Source: UBA1447 sp002329225 (GTDB lineage: Bacteria; Bacillota; Clostridia; Oscillospirales; Acutalibacteraceae). From it: 64,000 bases of DNA. This document shows positions 1-10,200 of the stretch, one piece after another (the first letter of the stretch is position 1; the number at the start of each line of letters is the position of its first letter). The translations under genes and the position numbers were made by a program. The notes below the pieces were generated by a model. That model did not search any database, was not told the origin of the DNA, and saw only the letters and a program-made list of their open reading frames with translations. The stretch spans positions 1 through 64,000 of the forward strand of contig JBMNVN010000010.1 of the NCBI GenBank assembly GCA_050946835.1. Direction: 5' to 3'.

Positions 1-339
1 TTTTTGCCCACTCCGACGGCGCAGTGCCGCCTGAGGTGCCCGAATAGAATACCAAATACATCCCGTATTGTCAACTACTTTTTTTGCCCATACCACCCCC
101 TTCTTTGCAACGCACCCGGGCGTTGCGCGAAGGTAAGCAAAAAAAGAATAGCAGCAACAACAATTTAATAATATTGCCCAAATTGCTTGTGGCAAAACGG
201 TGTTCAATCCACAAGTTGTTGCGTTATTTGAATACGATGTTAGAAAAACGGCTTCCGCCGCTTTTTCGGAGGAAATACATTTTATTTTTATCCCCTTCTT
301 GTGTATAATATGGTCGATAAAATTATCGGGAGTAGAGAT
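1..339. other. Left-edge intergenic region
   Basis: No convincing gene is visible. A short hairpin (GCAACGC, 6-base loop, GCGTTGC) lies at 107-126. A small CGGC/GCCG stem followed by five T occurs near 249-265 and could terminate a transcript from the left. A TATAAT box sits at 304-309 just before the dnaD-like gene, but its -35 partner (TTTATT at 281-286) is poor, so promoter assignment is weak. Confidence 0.4.
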
Positions 340-1377
340 ATGAGTTATGGTATTAACCCCTCTGCTTGGGGTGCTATTTTCCCCGTTCCTTCACAAATTG
401 TTGATAAGCACATCCGTTTAGCCGGTGCCGCGCAACTCAAAGCCCTGCTTTGGGTGCTTCGTCATGCCAACGAACCGCTTGACATTGAGGAAATGGCAAA
501 AGCCATCGGGCAAAAACCCGCAGATGCGGTAGACGCCCTTCAATATTGGGTTGAAACCGGTATTTTAATTGCTGACAGTCAAAAGGGCGAGGAGCCTAAA
601 ACGGCTGAAAGCACCAAGCAGACAAATCAAAAAGAGGAAAAACCGAGCATTATCGAAAAGGGAAAAGAACCATCACGGCGCCCCTCCCCTCCCGAACTTC
701 CGGTGATCAAGCCCAGTCATTCCCAGATTCTTGCCCGGGCGAAAGAGTCGCCGGACATAGCATACCTTTTTAACGAAGCGCAGGTAAAGCTTGGCCGAAC
801 CATCGGGTATGACGGCCAATGTACATTGTTGATGATGCACGATCAATACGGGTTGCCCATTGAGGTAATCCTGATGATACTTTCTTATGCCGCTTCCGTG
901 GGCAAAATTTCTTTTTCTTATATAGGTAAAATGGGGCAAAACTGGTTTGAAAAAGAAATTGATACCATTGAAAAGGCGGAAGAAGAAATAAACCATTTGG
1001 ACAGCATTACCCGCTTATGGCAGGAAATTGCACGCGGAACCGGTATTTCAACCCCCCGCCCCACCGCAAAGCAATCCGAATACATTGTTGATTGGGTTAA
1101 TCGGCTCAAGTTCGATGTGGAAATGATTATTCTCGCTTATGAGCAAATGGCGAACAACTGTCACCGCCTCAGCTTCCCCTACATGGATAAGGTGCTTAAG
1201 AATTGGTATTCCAAAGGAATCAAGACGCCCGAAGATGCGGAAAAAGAAGACAGAAGCCGAAAAAAACAGCAAGGGAAAAATCAAAGTTCCGGCAAATCCG
1301 CCTCCTATGACCTTGACGAGTTTAACAACAGATCGGTTCATGAGCCGATTGTATACGAAAAGAGGAATAAGAAATGA
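340..1377 (+). CDS. DnaD-domain replication initiation protein
   Basis: A Firmicutes DnaD-type primosomal protein, expected to help load the replicative helicase at origins or restart sites. The N-terminal 80 residues look like a winged helix. They are followed by a charged Lys/Glu-rich linker and two tandem DnaD C-terminal-type domains, each ending in the family pattern Y-x-x-K-x-x-x-x-W (YIGKMGQNW and YMDKVLKNW). The reading frame is open from a GTG at 301, but ATG at 340 is preceded by GGGAG at 328-332 with seven bases of spacing, so I start it there. Its stop overlaps the start of the helicase loader (ATGA), indicating translational coupling. The family assignment is secure; the exact start is less so. 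Confidence 0.85.
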   Translation: MSYGINPSAWGAIFPVPSQIVDKHIRLAGAAQLKALLWVLRHANEPLDIEEMAKAIGQKPADAVDALQYWVETGILIADSQKGEEPKTAESTKQTNQKEEKPSIIEKGKEPSRRPSPPELPVIKPSHSQILARAKESPDIAYLFNEAQVKLGRTIGYDGQCTLLMMHDQYGLPIEVILMILSYAASVGKISFSYIGKMGQNWFEKEIDTIEKAEEEINHLDSITRLWQEIARGTGISTPRPTAKQSEYIVDWVNRLKFDVEMIILAYEQMANNCHRLSFPYMDKVLKNWYSKGIKTPEDAEKEDRSRKKQQGKNQSSGKSASYDLDEFNNRSVHEPIVYEKRNKK

Positions 1378-2363
1378 GTTACAGCCCTAAAATATATGAG
1401 TTGGCGGCAGAAGAACTGCAAAGAAGGCGTACCCGCGCTTTTGCCGAACAGAAAAAACGCCATGATGAAGCAACAGCAAAAATTCCAAGACTATTGGAAT
1501 TGGAAAAAGAGATGGCGGATACGGGGCTTGCCACCGTTAAAGCTATCGGAATGGGCGCGGATGCCGGTAAGTATATTGAGGCGCTGGCAAAACAAAACCT
1601 TACCGCACAAGATGAACGAGGCCGGCTTTTAACAAATGCCGGATACCCGAAAAACTATCTTGAAGCCGTATTTGTCTGCCCGTATTGTGAAGACAGCGGG
1701 GTTGTGAACGGATATTTTTGTGATTGCAGAACCGTTTTGCTGCGTTCAATAGCTTACGCACAACTCAGCGAGCTGAGCCCTGCCGCATCTTCGGATTTTG
1801 AAGATTTTAAACTTGATTATTATCCTAAAACTCAAGATGCCGAAACCGGCTTGGTTCCGTATAATCGGATGAAAGAAATCTTCGAGTACTGCAAGGCCTA
1901 TGCCGAGGACTTCGGTCTTTCTTCACCCAGTTTGTTTTTGCACGGCAAAACCGGTCTGGGAAAAACGCATCTTTCACTTGCTATTGCCGGCACGGTGGTA
2001 AATAAAGGTTTCGGCGTTATTTACGGTTCGGCGCAAAACCTGCTCACCAAACTTGAAAAGGAAAGATTTTCACGCCGAGGGGATGAAAACGAGGGCACGG
2101 AGCAAAGCATGTTGGAATGCGACCTGCTTATTTTAGATGATTTGGGGGCGGAGTTTACCACCCAATTTACCGTTTCCGCAATTTACAACATTATTAACAC
2201 ACGCCTTTCCCGAGGGGTTCCAACAATAGTAAACACAAACCTCTCCCCCGAAGAGCTGGAAGAAAAGTATTCCCAACGCATTACCTCCCGGATAACCGGC
2301 AACTATGTTTCCCTCCCCTTTATGGGAAAGGATATACGTCAGATTAAAAGAAATAGAAGTTGA
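1374..2363 (+). CDS. DnaC/DnaI-like helicase loader ATPase
   Basis: An AAA+ ATPase of the DnaC/DnaI/IstB type, which opens or places the DnaB-type helicase ring on DNA. A zinc-binding cluster (CPYC...CDC) lies near residues 102-118. Walker A is GKTGLGKTH near residue 190 and Walker B is LLILDDLG near residue 250, with a sensor/arginine-finger region (ITSRI) near the C-terminus. It overlaps the upstream DnaD-type gene by four bases, so the two are co-translated, matching the primosome pairing common in Firmicutes. The length (329 residues) fits DnaI-type loaders. The partner helicase is not in the window. Confidence 0.88.
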   Translation: MSYSPKIYELAAEELQRRRTRAFAEQKKRHDEATAKIPRLLELEKEMADTGLATVKAIGMGADAGKYIEALAKQNLTAQDERGRLLTNAGYPKNYLEAVFVCPYCEDSGVVNGYFCDCRTVLLRSIAYAQLSELSPAASSDFEDFKLDYYPKTQDAETGLVPYNRMKEIFEYCKAYAEDFGLSSPSLFLHGKTGLGKTHLSLAIAGTVVNKGFGVIYGSAQNLLTKLEKERFSRRGDENEGTEQSMLECDLLILDDLGAEFTTQFTVSAIYNIINTRLSRGVPTIVNTNLSPEELEEKYSQRITSRITGNYVSLPFMGKDIRQIKRNRS

Positions 2364-2404
2364 CAGAATTACTTGAATTATACAAATCGGAGTTTTTTAT
2401 AAAA

Positions 2405-4597
2405 ATGGATATTATCAAGTCACTCGGCACAAAACTTCACCTGCAGGATTGGCAGGTTGAAAATACCGTAAAACTAATTGATGAAGGCAACACAATTCCG
2501 TTTATAGCCCGATACCGCAAAGAGGCTCACGGCGCCCTTGATGACCAGGTTATTAGGGAGCTTTCTGAAAGTCTTGAGTATCTGCGCAATCTGGAAAAAC
2601 GAAAAGAAGAAGTTTTTTCAAGCATTGAGGGTCAGGAAAAGATGACCCCGGAGATAGCAAAGGCCATAAACGATGCGCAGACTCTTGCGGAAGTTGAGGA
2701 TATCTACCGTCCTTTCAAACCCAAGAGAAAAACCCGAGCATCCGTTGCGAGGGAAAAGGGGCTTGAACCCCTTGCCGCCGCAATTTTTGCTCAGGAGCCA
2801 AACTCTTTAACACCTATTGAAATGGCGGCGGACTATGTGGACGCTGAAAAAGATGTTGAATCCCCTCAGGATGCCTTGCAAGGAGCGCTTGATATTATTG
2901 CCGAGGATATTTCGGACAGTGCCGACATTCGCCGCCGGTTGCGCACACTCTTTACTGCTGAAGGTATCGTGGAAAGCAAAGCAAGCAAAGAAGACGAACA
3001 AAGTGTTTACACCATGTATTATGACTTTACCGAACCCGTAAACAAAATTGCCGGTCACCGGATTTTGGCGATCAACAGAGGAGAACGGGAAGAATTTTTG
3101 AAAGTCAAAATTTTAGTTGACGCTGTCAAGGCTTCCGGAATAATAAACGGGCAAATTCTTGCACCGAATCACTCTCCCTGCACTGAAACGGTGCGTGAAG
3201 CGGGAAGGGATTCTTATGACAGACTTATCTTCCCATCCCTTGAAAGAGAAGTCAGAAGTACACTTACCGAAAATGCGGCGACATCCGCCATTAAGGTTTT
3301 TGCCGACAATCTTAGGGAACTGCTTTTGCAGCCTCCGATAAAAGGTCTGACCGTACTTGGTTTGGACCCCGGCTACCGTACAGGTTGCAAAGCGGCGGTG
3401 GTTGACCAAACAGGCATGGTGCTTGATACCGGTGTTCTCTACTTGACCCATTCCGACAAGCAGAAAGAAGACGCCAAGCAGAAAGTAAAGGCTTGGATTG
3501 ATAAGTTCGGTGTTAAAGCTATAGCCATAGGCAACGGCACCGCCTCGAAAGAAACGGAAATTTTTACCGCCGAAGTTCTTAAAGAGTCTAAAGCGGATAC
3601 GGCATATATGATTGTCAACGAGGCGGGAGCTTCCGTTTATTCAGCCTCCAAACTTGCGGCGGAAGAATTTCCTCAGTTTGATGTATCTATAAGAAGCGCC
3701 GTTTCAATCGCAAGGCGCTTGCAGGACCCTTTGGCAGAGTTGGTTAAAATTGACCCTAAGGCCATAGGAGTTGGCCAATATCAACACGATATGCCGCAAA
3801 AAGAGCTCGGCAACGCACTTGATGCCGTTGTGGAATACTGCGTAACCACGGTGGGTGCGGATCTTAACACCGCTTCCGCCCCCCTGCTTGCCCGAGTATC
3901 CGGGATAAATGCCGCCGTGGCTAAAAACATTGTGACCTACAGAGAAGAAAACGGATTGTTCGAGTCGCGCAAAGAACTGAAAAAAGTACCTAAACTGGGT
4001 GAAAAAGCTTTTTTACAATGTGCAGGTTTTTTGCGTGTTGCCGAAAGCAAAAATGTGTTGGACAACACGGGAGTTCACCCTGAAAGTTACGAGGCGGCTG
4101 AAAAAGCTTTGAGTATATGCGGTTACAGTTTAAATGATGTTGCAGCAGGCAAACTCGATGAGTTGTCCGACCGGGTTAAGGCTGCCGGAGAAGAAGTGTT
4201 GGCTGAAAAAGCCGGAGTAGGCTTGCCGACTTTACGGGATATTATAAAAGAACTTCTTAAACCAGGCAGAGATCCTCGTGACGAACTCCCTCCCCCTTTG
4301 CTTCGCACGGATGTAATGGATATTAAGGATTTAGTCCCGGGAATGGAACTAAAAGGTACAGTCAGGAATGTAATAGATTTCGGCGCCTTTGTGGATATAG
4401 GGGTACATCAGGACGGACTTGTACATATATCACAAATCACAAACCGCTATATAAAACACCCCTCGGAAGTTCTTAAAGTTGGGGAAGTTGTGACGGTCTG
4501 GGTTGTCAATGTAGAGGTTGACCGGGGAAGAATAGCTTTAACAATGAAGAAACCTGCAGAACCGCCGCAGGCACAAAAAAACGATAAAGATGTATAA
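2405..4597 (+). CDS. tex: Tex-family RNA-binding transcription accessory protein
   Basis: Tex is a cytoplasmic nucleic-acid-binding protein linked to transcription and RNA quality control. The N-terminal helical region has the family phrase FIARYRKE, a YqgF/RNase H-like domain follows (GLDPGYRTGCKAAVVD), then helix-hairpin-helix motifs, and a C-terminal S1 RNA-binding domain (LKGTVRNVIDFGAFVDIG). The frame is also open from TTG at 2360, which overlaps the previous stop. ATG at 2405 gives the usual Tex start (MDIIKSLG), though its GGAG-like site is about 12 bases upstream. The product of about 730 residues is normal for the family, and the gene is probably co-transcribed with the two replication genes. 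Confidence 0.92.
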   Translation: MDIIKSLGTKLHLQDWQVENTVKLIDEGNTIPFIARYRKEAHGALDDQVIRELSESLEYLRNLEKRKEEVFSSIEGQEKMTPEIAKAINDAQTLAEVEDIYRPFKPKRKTRASVAREKGLEPLAAAIFAQEPNSLTPIEMAADYVDAEKDVESPQDALQGALDIIAEDISDSADIRRRLRTLFTAEGIVESKASKEDEQSVYTMYYDFTEPVNKIAGHRILAINRGEREEFLKVKILVDAVKASGIINGQILAPNHSPCTETVREAGRDSYDRLIFPSLEREVRSTLTENAATSAIKVFADNLRELLLQPPIKGLTVLGLDPGYRTGCKAAVVDQTGMVLDTGVLYLTHSDKQKEDAKQKVKAWIDKFGVKAIAIGNGTASKETEIFTAEVLKESKADTAYMIVNEAGASVYSASKLAAEEFPQFDVSIRSAVSIARRLQDPLAELVKIDPKAIGVGQYQHDMPQKELGNALDAVVEYCVTTVGADLNTASAPLLARVSGINAAVAKNIVTYREENGLFESRKELKKVPKLGEKAFLQCAGFLRVAESKNVLDNTGVHPESYEAAEKALSICGYSLNDVAAGKLDELSDRVKAAGEEVLAEKAGVGLPTLRDIIKELLKPGRDPRDELPPPLLRTDVMDIKDLVPGMELKGTVRNVIDFGAFVDIGVHQDGLVHISQITNRYIKHPSEVLKVGEVVTVWVVNVEVDRGRIALTMKKPAEPPQAQKNDKDV

Positions 4598-4621
4598 GTC
4601 GGCTTAGCAACTAAAATACGG

Positions 4622-4657
4622 CGCCCGCCTCTCAGTTAGGAGAAGCGGGCGTTTTTC
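4622..4657. terminator. Rho-independent terminator between tex and the convergent oxidoreductase
   Basis: CGCCCGC at 4622-4628 pairs with GCGGGCG at 4645-4651, followed by five T. The A-rich left flank (ending at 4618) could also serve the convergent minus-strand gene. Confidence 0.8.
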
Positions 4658-4675
4658 TGTTCCTTTATTTTCCGA

Positions 4676-5842
4676 TTAGATTTCGGGAATTTCTATTTCA
4701 ATCTCTTTACCAAGTTCAGCTGAGCGGGCAATACCGTCCAAAATAGCCTGGTTGTAAATGATTTGGGAAGAGGGTACGGGCGAGGGAGAGCCTGTAATGA
4801 CAGCATCCAGGAAGGAACGGATTTTCATGTCAAACAAATCCTTCCCGCCGTTGTTCAAAATAGGAATAGTCGTTTCGACTTGTTCACCGGCTACATCATG
4901 GTAAATTTTCATCGGTCCGCCAACACTGCCGTTCCAGCAATCCGTTGAGGGAATTCTCAAACCGCCCTCTTTACCGAAAATCAGGGAGTCGCCGGGAGTA
5001 TCCATATGCATAGCCCAAGCAATTCTGAAATCCAGAATTATTCCGCCTTCAAGCCTTACAAAGCCGGCAGCGAAGTCATCCACTCCGAAAATATCCACAT
5101 ACTCGGGTTTGTTGGAGTATTTGGGGCTTTTGCCGAAGAAGTCCGATTTGTAGCCGGTAACCGTCAAGGGTTTGGGGTAACCTACCGCATTCATAACCAC
5201 GTCCAAGGAATAGCAGCCGATGTCGCCGAGTGCGCCCAGGCCGGCGGTTTCTTTTTCAATAAAGGAGGTTCCGAAAGGCGTGGGAATGCCCCTGCGGCGT
5301 CCGCCGCCTGTTTGGATATAGTAGACTTCACCGAGTTCGCCTGACTGAACAATTTTCTTAATCATCTTCATGTTTTCATCGAAACGCGGTTGGAAGCCTA
5401 TCGAAAGCACTTTGCCGCTCTTTTTTTCCGCACGGCAAATCTCAATAGCTTCTTGCAAAGTAACACACATGGGTTTTTCAAGCAGAACATTAACGCCTTT
5501 TTCGAGAGCATAAATTGTGCATTCGGCGTGAGTAGCGTTGTAAGTACAAACGCTCACCGCGTCAAGCTCTTCAGTGTCGAGCAGTTCTTTATGGCTGGGA
5601 TAAAAGCGAAGTTTGTCGGTATCAAAGCCTAAACCGTCAAAAAACGCTTCCGCTTTGCCGGGAATTAAATCTGCCGCAGCGACAATTTCAACATCCGGGC
5701 ACTTAATATAGCTTTTGACATGGGCTTCAGCTATCCATCCGCACCCTATAATAGCGACTTTCAGTTTTCTGTCCGACTTAACCTCTTTGACTTCTTCCTG
5801 AGTTTCCTTAAACTTGTCAAGAATACCTGTTGATGATGCCAT
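4676..5842 (-). CDS. Gfo/Idh/MocA-family oxidoreductase
   Basis: A NAD(P)-dependent sugar or inositol-type dehydrogenase. The Rossmann fold begins after a charged 27-residue N-terminal extension (KVAIIGCGWIAEAHV), and the catalytic lysine lies in LLEKPMC near residue 123. The C-terminal alpha/beta domain includes GDIGCYSLDVVMNAVG, which carries the family's D/H-type substrate pocket. GGAGG lies eight bases upstream of ATG. It diverges from a second member of the same family at 6079; the two share a general architecture but are clearly diverged. The substrate cannot be read from sequence. No transporter or kinase is adjacent, so pathway assignment is open. Confidence 0.85.
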   Translation of the reverse strand: MASSTGILDKFKETQEEVKEVKSDRKLKVAIIGCGWIAEAHVKSYIKCPDVEIVAAADLIPGKAEAFFDGLGFDTDKLRFYPSHKELLDTEELDAVSVCTYNATHAECTIYALEKGVNVLLEKPMCVTLQEAIEICRAEKKSGKVLSIGFQPRFDENMKMIKKIVQSGELGEVYYIQTGGGRRRGIPTPFGTSFIEKETAGLGALGDIGCYSLDVVMNAVGYPKPLTVTGYKSDFFGKSPKYSNKPEYVDIFGVDDFAAGFVRLEGGIILDFRIAWAMHMDTPGDSLIFGKEGGLRIPSTDCWNGSVGGPMKIYHDVAGEQVETTIPILNNGGKDLFDMKIRSFLDAVITGSPSPVPSSQIIYNQAILDGIARSAELGKEIEIEIPEI

Positions 5843-5906
5843 GATTTATCCTCCGTTTTTTTCGTATTTGCGCAGTTTTCCGCGAACCGTTTAGCGCAAC
5901 GATATA

Positions 5907-5935
5907 ATTGTAGCGGATAAACGTTCGCTTTTCAA
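5907..5935 (-). promoter_or_regulatory. Probable sigma-A promoter for the minus-strand oxidoreductase
   Basis: On the minus strand TTGAAA (plus 5930-5935) and TACAAT (plus 5907-5912) are 17 bases apart, about 65 bases upstream of the start codon. Confidence 0.55.
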
Positions 5936-6004
5936 TGAGTTCCCGCATCTTTTTGCATCAAATTCAAAAAAGACAGTTTTTCACAAAATTTTCACCTGAA
6001 TTCG

Positions 6005-6033
6005 TTTACTTTTACGGTTTGGAATGCTATCAT
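6005..6033 (+). promoter_or_regulatory. Possible sigma-A promoter for the second oxidoreductase
   Basis: TTTACT at 6005-6010 and TATCAT at 6028-6033 are separated by 17 bases; both match the consensus only in part. Confidence 0.4.
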
Positions 6034-6078
6034 AAGTCGGCTACTGAAATATTTTTATTATATGCGGAGGTAATACCA

Positions 6079-7146
6079 ATGAAGAAGCTCAAAATCGCCA
6101 TTATCGGTTGCGGCAATATCGCCCGCGGCTCCCACGCTCCCCACTATCTGTCCAACGAGAACTGCGAAATCAAGTATTTTTGCGACATCATTCCAGAAAG
6201 AGCCGATGAGTTTGTGAAAAGATTCGGTTGCGGCAAGGCTGTTTACGATTATAAGGAGATTGTAAATGACCCGGACCTTGACGCCGTTTCCGTTTGCACT
6301 CATAACGACTTCCATTCAATTATCTCAATAGATTTTATGAAAGCGGGTAAAGATGTACTCTGTGAAAAACCTGCTGCACGCACTCTTCCGGAAGCCTTGG
6401 AAATGCAAAGGGTTGCTCACGAAACCGGCAGGACATTAAATATAGGCGTTTGCAACCGTTTCGGCACAGCGGTTAACATGATTAAAGATATGATTGACAA
6501 CGGCGATTTGGGCGAGGTTTACCACGTCTATGCCAGTTTCCGTGCCTTCCGCAGCATACCGGGGCTTGGCGGCGACTTCACCACAAAAGCTATTTCCGGC
6601 GGCGGCTCCCTTATTGACTGGGGTGTCCACTATATTGATCTTATCCAGTACTGCTGCGGCGACCCTAAGCCTTTGACCGCCTCGGGCAAAGCTTTCTGCA
6701 AACTCGGCAAAGATATCCCGAATTATGTATATAAAGACATGTGGGCAAGAGACACTGCCAAGACTGACGGCATTTATGACGTGGACGACTCCGTCACCGC
6801 CGTAATTCGTACGGAAGGTCCGGTTATCAGCCTCACCGGCGCTTGGGCACAGAATATTTTTGTCAGCGAAACCTATATCGACTTCATGGGTGATAAAGCG
6901 GGGGTTCGCTTAAACTACTGCGGAGATTTTGCTTATTTCCATATTAAAGACAAGGACCTGGTCACAACCGAACCCGACTTTGAACCTAACGATTTTTACA
7001 AAGCCGAAGTTGATTCATTTGTTGATTGCATACTCACCGGCAAAAAGAATCAAGCCAACATTGACTATGCGATTGAGACTTCAAAAATCATGCAGGCCAT
7101 TTATGATTCTTCGGACAGCGGCAGAGAAGTTGTAATTGACGCTTAA
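6079..7146 (+). CDS. Gfo/Idh/MocA-family oxidoreductase (second copy)
   Basis: A second NAD(P)-dependent sugar-type dehydrogenase. It begins directly with the Rossmann motif (KIAIIGCGNIARGSH), has the catalytic lysine in LCEKPAAR near residue 97, and a C-terminal domain with SLIDWGVHYIDLIQYCCG, where the HYxD pattern fits the substrate site. The frame is open from 5935, but ATG at 6079 has GCGGAGG about nine bases upstream and gives the normal length (355 residues), so the longer form is not used. A strong terminator follows. Divergent transcription from its paralogue suggests a shared sugar-responsive region, but no regulator is next to them. Confidence 0.86.
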   Translation: MKKLKIAIIGCGNIARGSHAPHYLSNENCEIKYFCDIIPERADEFVKRFGCGKAVYDYKEIVNDPDLDAVSVCTHNDFHSIISIDFMKAGKDVLCEKPAARTLPEALEMQRVAHETGRTLNIGVCNRFGTAVNMIKDMIDNGDLGEVYHVYASFRAFRSIPGLGGDFTTKAISGGGSLIDWGVHYIDLIQYCCGDPKPLTASGKAFCKLGKDIPNYVYKDMWARDTAKTDGIYDVDDSVTAVIRTEGPVISLTGAWAQNIFVSETYIDFMGDKAGVRLNYCGDFAYFHIKDKDLVTTEPDFEPNDFYKAEVDSFVDCILTGKKNQANIDYAIETSKIMQAIYDSSDSGREVVIDA

Positions 7147-7159
7147 TCCAAAAAGTTTT

Positions 7160-7197
7160 GAAGCCCCGCCGTTTTGAGAGGTGGGGCTTCTTTTTTT
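7160..7197 (+). terminator. Rho-independent terminator
   Basis: GAAGCCCC at 7160-7167 pairs with GGGGCTTC at 7183-7190, followed by seven T. Confidence 0.85.
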
Positions 7198-7222
7198 GCT
7201 TGATTGACCGTTTTACGGTATC

Positions 7223-7252
7223 GGGGCTGCAGCAAAATACAGCCGCAGCCCC
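7223..7252 (-). terminator. Hairpin after the first InlB-repeat gene
   Basis: GGGGCTGC at 7223-7230 pairs with GCAGCCCC at 7245-7252, just past the stop of the minus-strand giant gene. There is no clear T tract, so termination is only possible. Confidence 0.4.
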
Positions 7253-7284
7253 GCTTTAGGGTATTTGTATGTTGTTTTTTGAGT

Positions 7285-10200
7285 TTAGACCGTTACGTTG
7301 AAAGATGTTTTTGCGTCAAACTTACCGAAGGAATCATCGCTCTTAACCAATACATAAATGGTGTAAGTCAGACCCGCTTTTCTCGGCGTCCATACGCAGT
7401 TGGGATTGGGAGAGTAGTCCCTCAGTGTCATCTCCCTCATGTGCTCATCATAAACATAGAACTTGTACAGCAGGTCTGCTCCGTTGGTTGCCGTTGCATT
7501 GGCTCGGATTGTTACCGGCTTCTTCGCCGCAGCATTTGCACTCACATAGCCGCTGTTGACTGTAATCGCGGTTACGTTCGCTTTCGATTCAGTTGACGAT
7601 GTTACCTCAACCAATATGTTCTTCTTCGCCTCATAAGAACCCGCATCGTCACCCTTAACCCTGACTTCAATGTGGTAACTGCCTACACGGCCCGGTGTCC
7701 AGTTCAGGGTGGCGTTTGTACTCCAATCCTGTATCAATACAGTACCTGTAGCATCATAGCGCCAGAAAGAGTATTGAGCAGTACCCGTTACTCCCTGTGA
7801 CTGCGCCGTAATCTGAATCGGAGTGCCTTTTGCGACACTGCCCTGAGGGCCGCTAAGGGTAACACTGACCGTTCCGCTTCCCGTCCTCGGGATTACAAGA
7901 GTCTTTATCATGCCGTCATCATAGCTGACTTCATCGGCATAATAAGCATTCTCAGTGCCGATAAGACCCGTCCTGTTTACAAAACCTGCCAGGTGATATA
8001 TACCGGGAGCATCGTAAGCATAGTCTATCGGGTCATTTGTAGTATAACCGCCCGTACTGTAGACTGACCTGCGGCCCGGTTCATGCAGGAAGCAGCAAAA
8101 TGTTCCGTTTGCAAAGTTCGGTGTGACACTGACATTGCCGTTTGAGTAAGCAACGGTCATGGAGTTAAGTACGCCAAAATTCACTGCCGGAGCCGCCGCA
8201 TAAAGTTCAAACTCTACAAGCATCTCATCCGTCGTGATGCCGTTTGTGGCTGCTAATTTAATCAGATAAATTCCCGGCTGAAGGGCGGAAATATCCCAGT
8301 TAAATTCGTTACCGTTAACGGGTTGACCTAAAGAGGTTGGCGTTACTCCGTTGACAACTTCGGCGGAGTAAACCAGGTTCGCAACATCGTTGCCGACTAC
8401 TTCAATGTTTATACTTGCGTTGCTTTCTATCTTTTTAAGTTCGTAACCCGTAGTCACGATTCCGTCAACCAAAACCTTGGTAATGACCGATTCTCCCACA
8501 TTTGCAGGGGTATATGCATCCCTTATCTCCAACAGGAAGTCGCAATTCTCGTCAGCAACACGCAGAGCAACAATGTAGTTTTCTGTGGAGGAAGTAAATC
8601 CGGGTATTGTGAACTCCGTGCTTCCGTCAGCTTGCACATCGCCGGCAAGACCGGAAGTATAGCCCATAGAAAGTATCCACTGGTCTTTTTTAACATTTGT
8701 ATCGCCCGAAAGAACGGCATCGCTTGTAACCTGCTGATAAGTCCAAATCTGGAAGTTTTGATCATCCGACCAGCCGGTGATGTTTACGACAAAGTCTGAA
8801 CCGCTCATGGTAACGTTCATTTCCAACTGTTCCCAAATTGCGGTGTAAACAGTGCTGTCAAACGGCACCGCCGCAGGGACAGTCGGATTCCAGCCTGCAA
8901 ACACATAACCGGGCCTGCTCACAACAGGGGCTGTTAAAGGAGCGCCTACCAACATGGAGGTCGGACCGGTACCGCCTTCACCGCCGTTGGCATCAAAGGT
9001 GATGTTCACATTAGGCGAAACCCATCTCGCATAGAAGGTTACGCTGCTCGCTCCCATTGTATAGGGCCACTCTACAAGGGTTACAAGACCCGCCTCTTTG
9101 TACCAACCCGCAAACACATAGCCGCTCTTTGTGGGATCGGCAGGCTTTGCCACTTGCGTTCCATAGGCTTGAAGAATTGTCGGTACCGATGAGCCGCCGT
9201 TGGAATTAAAGATTACAGTGTATTTATTTACATTCCACTGCGCTGTGTAAACGGCATCATAAGCCGGAACAGTACCCGGTACGGACGGAGACCAGCCCGC
9301 AAAGGAATGGCCCGTCTTTTTTACCGTCGGTGCCGTGAGTTGCGAACCGTAGGGCATGGGTGTCGGACCCGTGCCGCCCGTACCGCCGTTGGCATCAAAG
9401 GTGATGTTGTAGTTATTTACTATCCACTTGGCATAGAAAGTAGTGTTTTCCGCACCCATGGTGTGAGGCCATGTAACTGCCGTTGTCAGACCGGAGTCGG
9501 TATACCAACCGTCAAATGTATTGCCGGTTTTTGCGGGATCGTTAGGTTTAGTAACGGTTGTTCCGTAATTTTGTGTAACGGAGGCAACAGCAGAGCCGCC
9601 GTTGGAGTTGAAATCTATTGTATATTGATTAATGCTCCACTGTGCATAAAGGGTTACATCGGAAGTACCCATAGGGCCGAAACTCGCCTGGTTGTTGTAA
9701 GATGTTCCGCTGCCGTTAGCGGCGGTGTTCCAGCCGGTAAAGCTGTAGCCGGTCTTGGTGAATGTATTGGCTGTAAGGTTTGCGGAAGCGCCGTAATTAA
9801 TCCCCTGGGGACTCATACTGCCGCTGCCGCCGTTGGAATTAAAGTTTACATAATAGGTGTTGATGTTCCACCGGGCATAAAGGGTCACATTGGACGAACC
9901 CATAGGCCCGTAATTTGCCTCGTCAGCATAAGAATAACCGCTCCCGTCAGGTTGGGTATTCCAACCGATGAAGGAATAACCGGTCTTCGTAAAGGTATTC
10001 CCGGTAAGATTTGAATAACCTTCATAGGGAATCAAAAGATCATTCATGTTGCCCGTGCCGGTATTGGAATCAAACTGAATGTAAAAAGGCTTGGGTGCCC
10101 ACTGAGCATAAAGGGTCACATTCGAATCACCCATTGGGCCGTAAAGGGCCTGATTGGCATAAGATGTTCCGCTGCCGTCGGCCGCCGTGTTCCAACCCAG

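Noticed and set aside
84..308. 74-codon plus-strand ORF near the left edge
   Set aside because: Low-complexity basic/Ser/Asn composition, no ribosome site and no family resemblance; it overlaps possible hairpins and the dnaD promoter region.
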